From Conexibacter sp. SYSU D00693 (lineage in GTDB: Bacteria; Actinomycetota; Thermoleophilia; Solirubrobacterales; Solirubrobacteraceae), in NCBI RefSeq assembly GCF_017084525.1, contig NZ_CP070950.1:124001-188000 (forward strand): a stretch of 64,000 bases of DNA, written 5' to 3'. Below, in pieces: positions 28,570 through 36,371 of this stretch. The notes under the pieces were generated by a model. That model saw only the letters and a program-made list of their open reading frames with translations. It was not told the DNA's origin and searched no databases. Position numbers and translations under genes: made by a program. Positions within the stretch are counted from its first letter, which is position 1. Every line of letters begins with the position of its first letter.

Positions 28570-28881
28570 ATGCCCTACGCGATCGTCAAGACCGGCGGCA
28601 AGCAGTACCGCGTGGAGGAGGGCCAGACCCTCCTCGTCGAGCGCCTGCCCGGAGATGCCGGCTCCACCCTCGACCTCGAGCCCCTGCTCGTGGCGGGCGA
28701 CGACGCCGCGTTCGGCGACGCCCTCGAGGGCGCCTCGGTGCAGGCCGAGGTCGTCGAGCACGTGCGCGGACCCAAGATCCGCATCTTCAAGTACAAGCCG
28801 AAGCGCGGCTACCGGCGCCGGGCGGGTCACCGCCAGGAGCTGACCCGGATCCGCGTCACGAAGATCGCCGCCAAGGCGTAG
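28570..28881 (+). CDS. rplU: 50S ribosomal protein bL21
   Basis: 103 residues, usual length. The N-terminus MPYAIVKTGGKQYRVEEGQ and the C-terminal KIRIFKYKPKRGYRRRAGHRQELTRIRVTKI are classical bL21 signatures that bind 23S rRNA. The ATG at 28570 is preferred over an upstream start because the extension has no similarity to bL21. rpmA follows after 15 bp, the usual order. Confidence 0.97.
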   Translation: MPYAIVKTGGKQYRVEEGQTLLVERLPGDAGSTLDLEPLLVAGDDAAFGDALEGASVQAEVVEHVRGPKIRIFKYKPKRGYRRRAGHRQELTRIRVTKIAAKA

Positions 28882-28896
28882 GAGGGACTGGACCTC

Positions 28897-29160
28897 ATGG
28901 CACACAAGAAGGGCCTCGGCTCCTCCCGCAACGGCCGTGACTCGAACGCCAAGCGCCTCGGCGTGAAGGTGTTCGCCGGCCAGACCGTCACCGGCGGCGA
29001 GATCATCGTGCGCCAGCGCGGCACCCGCTTCAAGCCGGGCGCCGGCGTGGGCATCGGCAAGGACGACACGCTCTTCGCGCGGGCCGCCGGCACGGTGCAG
29101 TTCGTCGAGGGGCGGCGCGGTCGCGTCGTCTCCGTCGAGCCCGCCGCCGCGGCCGAGTAG
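28897..29160 (+). CDS. rpmA: 50S ribosomal protein bL27
   Basis: 87 residues: [29 protein letters not shown] is the classical N-terminus that reaches into the peptidyl-transferase centre, followed by [29 protein letters not shown]. There is no cleavable N-terminal extension of the kind seen in Firmicutes. A Shine-Dalgarno sequence (AGGAGGGA) precedes the ATG. Confidence 0.98.
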   Translation: MAHKKGLGSSRNGRDSNAKRLGVKVFAGQTVTGGEIIVRQRGTRFKPGAGVGIGKDDTLFARAAGTVQFVEGRRGRVVSVEPAAAAE

Positions 29161-29167
29161 CACCGCC

Positions 29168-29536
29168 GTGGAGCCGGTCAAGGTCGCGCGGCTCGTCGGC
29201 GCCGGCCGGGCCGCGATCGGGCTCGGCATGCTCGTCGCGCCCAGGCTCGCGGTCGGCACCTGGATCGGCGCGCCCGCCGACACCGTCGGGACCCAGACCG
29301 TCGTGCGCGCCTTCGGCGCGCGCGAGCTCCTGCTCGGCTTCCTGCAGTCCCACGTCGCGGCCCAGCCCGGCGTGGGCCGCCGCACCTTCGCGGCGCTCTC
29401 GCTGTGCGACCTCGTCGACGCGTCGGTGACGATCGCCGGCCGCAAGCACCTGCCGGCCTCCGGCGTGGCGCTCGTCGGCGTCATGGCGGCGGCCGGCGGC
29501 GTCTCGCAGCTCTCGCTCTCGCGGAAGCTGCCGTAG
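29168..29536 (+). CDS. Small membrane protein, unknown
   Basis: 122 residues from GTG 29168, 7 bp after rpmA. Three or four hydrophobic stretches alternate with charged residues (GRAAIGLGMLVAPRLAVGTWIG, FGARELLLGFLQ, GVALVGVMAAAGGVSQLSL). The pattern RLVGAGRAAIGLGMLVAP and VRAFGARELLLG recurs in actinobacterial membrane proteins of unknown role. Probably read through from rplU-rpmA. Confidence 0.7.
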   Translation: MEPVKVARLVGAGRAAIGLGMLVAPRLAVGTWIGAPADTVGTQTVVRAFGARELLLGFLQSHVAAQPGVGRRTFAALSLCDLVDASVTIAGRKHLPASGVALVGVMAAAGGVSQLSLSRKLP

Positions 29537-29540
29537 CGCC

Positions 29541-29765
29541 GTGGCGGGCGGGGGTCTCGAGCCGCGGCGGACCGGACGGCGGATGACGCGCCGCGAGCGC
29601 GAGTCGCGCGCCTACGCGCTCGGCATGGTGTCCCTCGGCGCGGGCGGCCTGGCGGTCGTCCTCGTCCTGCTCGCCGTGTTCGGCGTCGTCGGCCTCGGGC
29701 CCGGCCTGCTGGCGGCGGTGGTCGCCGCGGGCGCGGGCTACGGCTTCCGGCGCACCGTCGCGTAG
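29541..29765 (+). CDS. Small membrane protein, unknown
   Basis: 74 residues from GTG 29541, or 60 from the ATG at 29583 (TRRERESRAYALGMVSLG). A basic N-terminal half is followed by a hydrophobic hairpin (VVLVLLAVFGVVGLGPGLLAAVVAAGAGYGF). It lies 4 bp after the previous gene, so it is probably in the same operon. Function unknown. Confidence 0.55.
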   Translation: MAGGGLEPRRTGRRMTRRERESRAYALGMVSLGAGGLAVVLVLLAVFGVVGLGPGLLAAVVAAGAGYGFRRTVA

Positions 29766-29771
29766 CCCGGC

Positions 29772-29792
29772 CGGCCGCGCGGGGTGCGGCCG
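29772..29792. terminator. Hairpin between convergent genes
   Basis: CGGCCGC, 7-nt loop, GCGGCCG: a 7-bp stem that exactly fills the space between the plus-strand stop and the minus-strand stop at 29793. It can serve both directions. Confidence 0.5.
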
Positions 29793-30482
29793 CTACGTCG
29801 GCTGGGCCGTGGGCCGCACGAGGATCTCGTTGACGTCCACGTGCTTGGGCTGCTGCACCGCGTACATGACGGCGCGGGCGATGTCGTCGGCCTCCAGGGC
29901 CCGGATCTGGGGCTTGTCGTCGAAGAAGGGCGTGTCGACCATGCCGGGCTCGATGAGGGTCACGCGGATGCCGGTGTCGTTGAGGTCCTGGCGCGCGGCC
30001 TCGCCCATCGCGGTCACGGCGTGCTTCGTGCACGAGTAGAAGGAGCCGGGGAGCGCCCGGCGGCCGGCGACCGAGCTCGTGAGCAGGAGGTGGCCCTCGG
30101 TCTCCTTGAGCGCCGGGATGGCGGCGCGGATGGTGTAGGCGGCGCCGAGGACGTTGGTGAGGACCATCGCGCGCCACTCGTCGGGCTCGCCCTCGAGGAA
30201 GCCGCGCGCGCCGCCGAAGCCGGCGTTGGCGAAGGCGACGTCGAGGCGGCCGAAGTGCTCGAGGGTCCGGGAGACGAGCGCCTGCTGGTCCTCCCAGCTC
30301 GTGACGTCGCAGCGCACCGCGATGGCGCGCTCGTCGCCGCCGAGCTCCTCCGCGAGGGCCTGGAGCTTGTCCTCGCTGCGGGCGCTGAGGACGAGGCGGT
30401 GGCCCTCGGCGGCGGCGTGACGGGCGGTCGCGGCGCCGATGCCGGTGCTCGCGCCGGTGATGAGGAAGACGGGGTCGGCCAT
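29793..30482 (-). CDS. Short-chain dehydrogenase/reductase
   Basis: 229 residues, classical SDR: cofactor loop TGASTGIG (9-16), CDVTSWED (adenine contact), FANAGFGG, catalytic SSVAGRRALPGSFYSCTKHA with Ser, Tyr and Lys. EPGMVDTPFF follows. Residues SARSEDK after the second strand favour NADP. The substrate is unknown. The gene is divergent to obg with the two -10 boxes interlocked. Confidence 0.9.
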   Translation of the reverse strand: MADPVFLITGASTGIGAATARHAAAEGHRLVLSARSEDKLQALAEELGGDERAIAVRCDVTSWEDQQALVSRTLEHFGRLDVAFANAGFGGARGFLEGEPDEWRAMVLTNVLGAAYTIRAAIPALKETEGHLLLTSSVAGRRALPGSFYSCTKHAVTAMGEAARQDLNDTGIRVTLIEPGMVDTPFFDDKPQIRALEADDIARAVMYAVQQPKHVDVNEILVRPTAQPT

Positions 30483-30488
30483 CCCCCC

Positions 30489-30494
30489 AACCTA
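30489..30494 (-). promoter_or_regulatory. -10 box (TAGGTT) of the SDR gene
   Basis: Minus-strand TAGGTT, 6 nt before the ATG at 30482. Its TA is shared with the obg -10 box. Confidence 0.5.
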
Positions 30495-30498
30495 CGAT
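30493..30498 (+). promoter_or_regulatory. -10 box (TACGAT) of obg
   Basis: TACGAT, 10 nt before the GTG at 30509, interlocked with the opposing -10. It overlaps an in-frame ATG at 30497, which therefore should not be the start. Confidence 0.5.
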
Positions 30499-30508
30499 GG
30501 GGGATGAG

Positions 30509-31852
<1,344 letters not shown>

Positions 31853-31858
31853 AGCGCC

Positions 31859-31864
31859 TACGAT
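31859..31864 (+). promoter_or_regulatory. -10 box (TACGAT) of proB
   Basis: TACGAT in the 22-bp gap after obg, 10 nt before the proB ATG. Confidence 0.45.
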
Positions 31865-31874
31865 CCGCCGCCGC

Positions 31875-32966
31875 ATGGCCCGCCTCGTCGTCAAGCTCGG
31901 CTCGTCGACCGTCGCGCACGACGACGGGACGCTGCGCGCCGACGTCGTGGCGGCGATCTGCGCCGCGGTGGCCGACCGGCGCAAGGCGGGCGACGACGTC
32001 GTCATCGTCTCCAGCGGCGCGATCGCCCGGGGGGTCCAGCTGCTGGGCATGGGCGCCCGGCCGCGGGCGATCGAGGACCTCCAGGCCGCCAGCGCCGTCG
32101 GGCAGGGCCGCCTCTTCCGCGCCTTCGACGACCTCCTCGAGGGCCGCGGCGTCACCGCCGCGCAGGTCCTCCTGTCCTTCCCCGACCTCGTCTCGCGCGA
32201 GCAGTACCTCAACGCCCGCGCCACCCTCAGCCGCCTGCTCGAGCTGGGCGTCGTCCCCGTGGTCAACGAGAACGACACGACCGCGACCGACGAGATCACC
32301 TTCGGCGACAACGACTTCCTCGCGGCGCAGGTCTCCATCCTGGTCGGCGCCGACCGCCTCGTCCTGCTCACCTCGACCGACGGCGTCTTCACCGCCGACC
32401 CGCGGATCGACCCGTCGGCGCGGATGGTCGAGGAGGTCGACGACCCCGCCGAGCTCGAGGCGCTGCGCATCACCTCGTCGACCTCGACGCTCGGATCGGG
32501 CGGCATGCGCTCGAAGGTCACCGCCGCCGAGATGGCGACCGCCGCCGGGATCCCCGCCGTGGTGTGCAACGGCCTGCGGCCCGACGCGCTGCCGCGGGCG
32601 CTGGCCGGCGAGCCCGAGGGCACGCGCTTCGCCGCCCGCGACCTCGGCATCTCCTCGTTCAAGCTCTGGCTGCGCTACGCCAAGCCCTCGCACGGCGAGC
32701 TCGTCGTCGACGAGGGCGCGGCGCGGGCGCTGCGCGAGGGCGGCACGTCGCTGCTGCCCGTCGGCATCGTCGAGGTCCGCGGGGACTTCAGCGCCGGGGA
32801 CGCGGTCGACGTCCGCGACGGGGGAGGGGTGCTCGGCAAGGGGATCGTCTCGCTCGACGCCGCCGAGCTGCGCGCCGTCGCCGGCCTGCGCACGGACGCG
32901 CTGCGGGCGAAGCTGCCCAAGGCGGCGGAGGAAGCGGTGCATCGGGACTACTTCGTCCTGGTGTGA
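31875..32966 (+). CDS. proB: Glutamate 5-kinase
   Basis: 363 residues. The amino-acid kinase domain has VVKLGSSTV, VSSGAIARG, VGQGRL, VVNENDTTATDEITFGDNDFLAAQV and GSGGMRSKVTAAEMATAAGI; a PUA domain follows at about 275-355 (GELVVDEGAARALREGGTSLLPVGIVEVRGDFSAGD). It phosphorylates glutamate in the first step of proline synthesis and is usually feedback-inhibited by proline. proA is the next gene, 113 bp downstream. Confidence 0.97.
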   Translation: MARLVVKLGSSTVAHDDGTLRADVVAAICAAVADRRKAGDDVVIVSSGAIARGVQLLGMGARPRAIEDLQAASAVGQGRLFRAFDDLLEGRGVTAAQVLLSFPDLVSREQYLNARATLSRLLELGVVPVVNENDTTATDEITFGDNDFLAAQVSILVGADRLVLLTSTDGVFTADPRIDPSARMVEEVDDPAELEALRITSSTSTLGSGGMRSKVTAAEMATAAGIPAVVCNGLRPDALPRALAGEPEGTRFAARDLGISSFKLWLRYAKPSHGELVVDEGAARALREGGTSLLPVGIVEVRGDFSAGDAVDVRDGGGVLGKGIVSLDAAELRAVAGLRTDALRAKLPKAAEEAVHRDYFVLV

Positions 32967-33021
32967 CGTCCCCGGAGGTCCGAGCTCGACGGTGTGACGT
33001 CCCCCGCAGGTCCGGGCTCGA
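32960..33021. repeat. Two 31-bp direct repeats between proB and proA
   Basis: The block beginning GGTGTGACGTCCCC and ending GCTCGA occurs at 32960-32989 and again at 32991-33021 with a few changes. The first copy covers the proB stop (GTG TGA), so the end of the gene has been duplicated in place. Confidence 0.65.
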
Positions 33022-33067
33022 GAGGACCGAAGGCGAAACGGGAGCGAAGCGGTCACCGTCATCGCAC

Positions 33068-33073
33068 TACGCT
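33068..33073 (+). promoter_or_regulatory. -10 box (TACGCT) of proA
   Basis: TACGCT, 6 nt before the proA ATG; no Shine-Dalgarno sequence, as in other leaderless genes here. Confidence 0.5.
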
Positions 33074-33079
33074 TCGGCC

Positions 33080-34333
33080 ATGGCCACGACCGCCGTCTCC
33101 ATCCCCGACCTCTGCCGCGCGGCCAAGGACGCGTCGCGTGCGCTGGTCACGCTGGACCGGGCCGAGAAGGACGCGGCGCTGCACGCGATCGCCGACGCGC
33201 TCGAGGCGCGGATGGGCGACGTGCTCGAGGCCAACGCGCGCGACATGGAGGCCGGCCGCGAGGCCGGGCTGTCGGACGCGCTGCTCGACCGCCTGCGCCT
33301 CGACGAGGGCCGCGTGCGCGCGATCGCCGACGGCGCCCGCCAGGTCGCCGCGCTGGCCGACCCGGTCGGCGAGTCGATCATGGGCGGCCTGCTGGCCAAC
33401 GGCCTCCAGGTCGACAAGGTCCGGGTCCCGCTCGGCGTGGTCGCCGTCGTCTACGAGGCGCGGCCGAACGTCACGATCGACGCGGCCGCGCTGTGCCTGA
33501 AGAGCGGCAACGCGATCGTCCTGCGCGGCTCGTCGAGCGCCACGCACTCCAACGCGATCCTCGTCGAGGTCGCCGCCGAGCACGCCCCGGTGCCGGGCGC
33601 CGTCCAGCTCGTCGCCGGCGGCGGTCGCGAGGAGCTCGCGGAGCTCGCCACCCAGGACGGCCTGGTGGACCTGATCATCCCTCGCGGGGGCGACGGGCTG
33701 AAGAAGGCGCTCGAGGGCGTCGCGACCGTCCCGGTGATCTTCGCCGCCGCCGGCAACTGCCACGTCTACGTCGACGCGGCGGCCGACCTCGAGGCCGCGC
33801 TGGCCATCACGCTCAACGCCAAGACCCAGCGCCCGGGCGTGTGCAACGCCGCCGAGACGCTCCTGGTCCACAGCGACGTCGCGCCCGAGTTCCTGCCGCG
33901 CGCGCTGCGCGCCCTGCACGAGGCCGGCGTCGAGCTGCGCGTCGACGGCCGCACCCGCACGCTCGCCGGCGACGTCCCGGTCCTCGACGCCACCGAGGAG
34001 GACTGGGACACCGAGTACCTCGCGCTGACGCTCGCCGTCGCGGTGGTGGACTCCGTCGAGGAGGCGATGGCCCACATCGGCCGCCACGGCTCCGGCCACT
34101 CCGAGGCGATCGTCACCGACGACGTCCGCGCGGCTCGGGCCTTCGAGCGCGGCGTCGACGCGGCCTGCGTCTACGTCAACGCCTCGACGCGCTTCACCGA
34201 CGGCGGCGAGTTCGGCATGGGCGCCGAGATCGGCAACTCGACGCAGAAGCTCCACGCCCGCGGGCCGATCGGCCTGCGCGAGCTGTGCACGTTCAAGTAC
34301 GTCGTGCGCGGCGACGGGCACGTCCGCACCTAG
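33080..34333 (+). CDS. proA: Gamma-glutamyl phosphate reductase
   Basis: 417 residues, aldehyde-dehydrogenase fold. Catalytic Cys is in TQRPGVCNAAETLLVH; VPLGVVAVVYEARPNVTIDAAALCLKSGNA and RGGDGLKKAL are ProA signatures, and EFGMGAEIGNSTQKLHARGPIGL closes the active site. It reduces glutamyl-5-phosphate with NADPH to the semialdehyde, the second step of proline synthesis. It has its own promoter although proB is just upstream. Confidence 0.97.
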   Translation: MATTAVSIPDLCRAAKDASRALVTLDRAEKDAALHAIADALEARMGDVLEANARDMEAGREAGLSDALLDRLRLDEGRVRAIADGARQVAALADPVGESIMGGLLANGLQVDKVRVPLGVVAVVYEARPNVTIDAAALCLKSGNAIVLRGSSSATHSNAILVEVAAEHAPVPGAVQLVAGGGREELAELATQDGLVDLIIPRGGDGLKKALEGVATVPVIFAAAGNCHVYVDAAADLEAALAITLNAKTQRPGVCNAAETLLVHSDVAPEFLPRALRALHEAGVELRVDGRTRTLAGDVPVLDATEEDWDTEYLALTLAVAVVDSVEEAMAHIGRHGSGHSEAIVTDDVRAARAFERGVDAACVYVNASTRFTDGGEFGMGAEIGNSTQKLHARGPIGLRELCTFKYVVRGDGHVRT

Positions 34334-34351
34334 GCCCCGGACCGCGACCTC

Positions 34352-34963
34352 GTGGCGCACGTCGGGCTGCTCGGCGGGACCTTCAACCCTCCGCACGTCG
34401 GCCACCTCATCTGCGCCCAGGAGGCGCTCGAGCAGCTGGAGCTGGACCGCGTCGTCCTCGTGCCCGTGCACACGCCGCCGCACAAGGAGGTCCTGGACGA
34501 CCCGGGCCCGGAGCTGCGCCTGGAGCTCTGCCGGCGGGCGACGGAGGGCGACGAGCGGCTGGGCGTGTCCGACGCCGAGGTCCTGCGCGGGGGGCCGTCC
34601 TACACGGTCGATACCTTGCGCGCGATCCATGCTGCGGATCCGGGGGACAGCCTGACGTTCATCGTCGGGGGCGACGTGGCCCACGGCCTCCCGAGCTGGC
34701 GCGAGCCGGCGGAGGTCCTGCGGCTCGCGCGCCTCGCGGTCGCTGAGCGATCGGGTGTGCGGCGCGCCGACATCGCCGAGCGGGTCGCCACCGTCCCCGG
34801 GGGCGCGGAGCGCGTCGTGTTCTTCGACATGCCGCGGGTGGACCTCTCGTCGTCGCTCGTGCGGCGGCATGCGGCGGCCGGACGGTCGATCCGCTACCTC
34901 GTGCCCGACGCGGTCGCCGCCTGCGTGCAGCAGCACGGCCTCTACGCTGGGACCAACCCATGA
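34352..34963 (+). CDS. nadD: Nicotinate-nucleotide adenylyltransferase
   Basis: 203 residues, GTG start. GLLGGTFNPPHVGHLICAQEAL is the nucleotidyltransferase HxGH motif, LVPVHTPPHKE binds substrate, and RVDLSSSLVRRHAAAGRSIRYLVPDAV is the ISSTxIR-type motif. It makes nicotinate adenine dinucleotide for NAD synthesis. The stop overlaps the rsfS ATG (ATGA), the standard pairing. Confidence 0.96.
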   Translation: MAHVGLLGGTFNPPHVGHLICAQEALEQLELDRVVLVPVHTPPHKEVLDDPGPELRLELCRRATEGDERLGVSDAEVLRGGPSYTVDTLRAIHAADPGDSLTFIVGGDVAHGLPSWREPAEVLRLARLAVAERSGVRRADIAERVATVPGGAERVVFFDMPRVDLSSSLVRRHAAAGRSIRYLVPDAVAACVQQHGLYAGTNP

Positions 34964-35397
34964 CGGAAGGACACGACCACGTGCCGCAGACCGCCCCCCG
35001 TCCCGTCGACGCCGGTGACGCCCTCGAGGCGTCGGGCCTGAGCCCCGAGGACCTCCTGCAGGTCATCGCGCGCGCCGCCGCGGACAAGAAGGCGATCGAC
35101 CCCGTCGCGCTCGACCTGCGCGGCGTCTCGGGCTACACGGACTTCTTCCTGGTCTGCTCGGGCGGCACCGACCGCCAGACCAAGGCGATCCACGACGGCA
35201 TCCACCAGGCCCTCAAGGACGACCACCGCCTGCTGCCCCGCCGCGTGGAGGGCATCGGCGAGGCGCGCTGGATCCTCATGGACTACCTGGACGTCGTCGT
35301 CCACGTCTTCACGCCCGACGTGCGCGACTTCTACCGGCTCGAGCAGCTGTGGGGCGACGTCCCGCGGATCGCGCTCGACCTCGGCATCCCCGAGTAG
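34960..35397 (+). CDS. rsfS: Ribosomal silencing factor
   Basis: 145 residues. VALDLRGVSGYTDFFLVCSGGTDRQTKAIHDGI and EGIGEARWILMDYLDVVVHVFTPDVRDFYRLEQLWGD are the RsfS (DUF143) signatures. The protein binds uL14 and prevents subunit joining when nutrients are short. An N-terminal extension of about 35 residues is longer than in E. coli; a GTG at 34981 would shorten it by seven residues. Confidence 0.95.
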   Translation: MTEGHDHVPQTAPRPVDAGDALEASGLSPEDLLQVIARAAADKKAIDPVALDLRGVSGYTDFFLVCSGGTDRQTKAIHDGIHQALKDDHRLLPRRVEGIGEARWILMDYLDVVVHVFTPDVRDFYRLEQLWGDVPRIALDLGIPE

Positions 35398-35418
35398 TCC
35401 CGCCGGCCGGCCGGACGG

Positions 35419-35444
35419 TCGACCTCCGGTTCGCCGGAGGTCGA
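35419..35444 (+). terminator. Hairpin with TTCG tetraloop after rsfS
   Basis: CGACCTCCGG, loop TTCG, CCGGAGGTCG, extended by one T-A pair and one G-T wobble: an 11-bp perfect stem with a very stable tetraloop, 22 nt after the rsfS stop. It is the best terminator in the window despite a weak T tract. Confidence 0.7.
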
Positions 35445-35484
35445 TCGGTGAGCCATCGCACGGTCCGGGGCGGCGCGGCGGCGC

Positions 35485-35490
35485 GACACT
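35485..35490 (+). promoter_or_regulatory. -10 box (GACACT) of a small membrane protein gene
   Basis: GACACT, 6 nt before the ATG at 35497, following the rsfS terminator; first base deviates. Confidence 0.35.
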
Positions 35491-35496
35491 GGACGC

Positions 35497-35793
35497 ATGA
35501 CCGCCACCGCCTCCGCCGAACGCCAGAGCCTCACCCTGCGGATCGTCCGCACGTGGCTGCCGGTGGTCGTCGTGGCGGCCGGCATCGCCGTGATGGCCTT
35601 CCGCGGCTTCGACGACGTCGGCCTCGAGGGCGGGGCCGGGATCATCGGCGCCGGCCTGTCGGTGTGGCTGCTCAACCAGCTGCACCGCATCGGCGTCGAC
35701 GGCGACGCCGAGCGCTACGAGGAGGACGCGGCGCGCGACTTCTTCGACCGCCACGGGCGCTGGCCCGACGAGCCGCAGGCCGCCCGCGGCTGA
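35497..35793 (+). CDS. Small two-span membrane protein
   Basis: 98 residues: two membrane segments (TWLPVVVVAAGIAVMAF and GAGIIGAGLSVWLLNQLH) and a charged C-terminal part AERYEEDAARDFFDRHGRWPDE, which is a recurrent ending in actinobacterial membrane proteins of unknown function. It has its own promoter and is followed by a strong hairpin. Confidence 0.75.
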   Translation: MTATASAERQSLTLRIVRTWLPVVVVAAGIAVMAFRGFDDVGLEGGAGIIGAGLSVWLLNQLHRIGVDGDAERYEEDAARDFFDRHGRWPDEPQAARG

Positions 35794-35805
35794 GCCCGGA
35801 GAACG

Positions 35806-35836
35806 ACGAAGGCCGCCTGGATCAGGCGGCCTTCGT
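35806..35836. terminator. Strong hairpin shared by convergent units
   Basis: ACGAAGGCCGCCTG, loop GAT, CAGGCGGCCTTCGT: a perfect 14-bp stem. It follows the small membrane protein gene (plus) and the tRNA-Ala unit (minus). The minus-strand read is followed by a CGTTC tail. It contains the stop codon of the nuclease frame. Confidence 0.7.
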
Positions 35837-36328
35837 GCTTCCAGTGGAGCTGAGGGGGCTCGAACCCCTGACCTTCGCGCTGCCAGCGCGACGCTCTCCC
35901 AGCTGAGCTACAGCCCCAAGTGGGTGTGCATCCGCCATCCTAACACCGGTCCGCTGGTTGTTCTTCGCCGCCCCAGGTCGCAGATGGACCTGCCGCACGC
36001 CTGCGATGTCCGATGCGGCAAGCGCGAAGCAGCGGTCGAGCGCGCCGCAGTACACCGCGAGGACGTCGATCTCGTCAGCCGTGTAGGTCGTGCTCACGTA
36101 GCCCCGCGGCGTGTGGCGGCTCGTGGAGGTCCGGACGACGATCACGTCGTCGAGCAGCCGCCCCCACTTGCACTGCACGCGGAGCAGATGTGGCCCCGTG
36201 TCGATGACCAGGTCATAGCGTCGGCCTTCGTTGTCCGGCCGTAGCACGACCCAGCCATGGCGGACCGCTTCGGCGGCGATCTCCGCCTCGGCCAGGGCCC
36301 CCTTCGCGTTCCTGGTCAGCTCCTCCAC
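35822..36328 (-). CDS. PD-(D/E)XK nuclease of the I-SspI-like family, frame running through tRNA-Ala
   Basis: 168 residues from GTG 36328. Residues about 1-130 match group-I-intron-associated PD-(D/E)XK endonucleases: TRNAKGALAEAEIAAEAVRHG, RYDLVID (Asp39) and LRVQCKWG, a Q-x-K active site (Gln52, Lys54) like the cyanobacterial homing enzyme I-SspI, then GYVSTTYTADEIDVLAVYC. Residues 138-162 (GAVAQLGERRAGSAKVRGSS) are the sense translation of the whole tRNA-Ala gene, and the stop lies in the terminator hairpin behind it. Whether the tRNA-encoded tail is made or removed by tRNA processing is unknown. The promoter (TAGCGT, 10 nt from the start) is inside a 16-bp palindrome. No intron is present in the tRNA. 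Confidence 0.8.
   Translation of the reverse strand: MEELTRNAKGALAEAEIAAEAVRHGWVVLRPDNEGRRYDLVIDTGPHLLRVQCKWGRLLDDVIVVRTSTSRHTPRGYVSTTYTADEIDVLAVYCGALDRCFALAASDIAGVRQVHLRPGAAKNNQRTGVRMADAHPLGAVAQLGERRAGSAKVRGSSPLSSTGSTKAA
35845..35917 (-). tRNA. tRNA-Ala, anticodon GGC
   Basis: 73 nt. The acceptor arms GGGGCTG and CAGCTCC pair fully and contain the G3-U70 pair that identifies alanine tRNA. D arm, anticodon loop CTGGCAG with anticodon GGC (reads GCC, the favoured Ala codon here), and GGTTCGAGCC in the T arm are normal. A73 is the discriminator; CCA is not encoded. It lies entirely inside, and on the same strand as, the 3' part of the nuclease reading frame. Confidence 0.96.
35937..35942 (-). 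promoter_or_regulatory. Possible -10 box (TAGGAT) of tRNA-Ala
   Basis: TAGGAT on the minus strand, 19 nt before the tRNA 5' end and inside the nuclease frame. It would allow tRNA transcription apart from the nuclease gene. Confidence 0.4.
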
Positions 36329-36334
36329 GACGAG

Positions 36335-36350
36335 GCGAACGCTAGTTCGC
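36335..36350. promoter_or_regulatory. Palindrome around the nuclease -10 box
   Basis: GCGAAC, GCTA, GTTCGC: perfect arms with a 4-bp centre. The minus-strand -10 TAGCGT (36344-36339) lies inside it, 10 nt before the GTG at 36328. This is a good place for autorepression. Confidence 0.5.
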
Positions 36351-36371
36351 CTGTCGGACGGACCCGAACGA

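Noticed and set aside
30497-30508. ATG at 30497 as obg start
   Set aside because: It lies inside the TACGAT -10 box and adds residues not found in Obg; GTG 30509 fits both the promoter and the family N-terminus.
33025-33054. Short hairpin before proA (GACCG...CGGTC) as a riboswitch or small RNA
   Set aside because: Only a 5-bp stem with a large loop; the -10 box for proA is downstream of it, so it would not be in the proA transcript.
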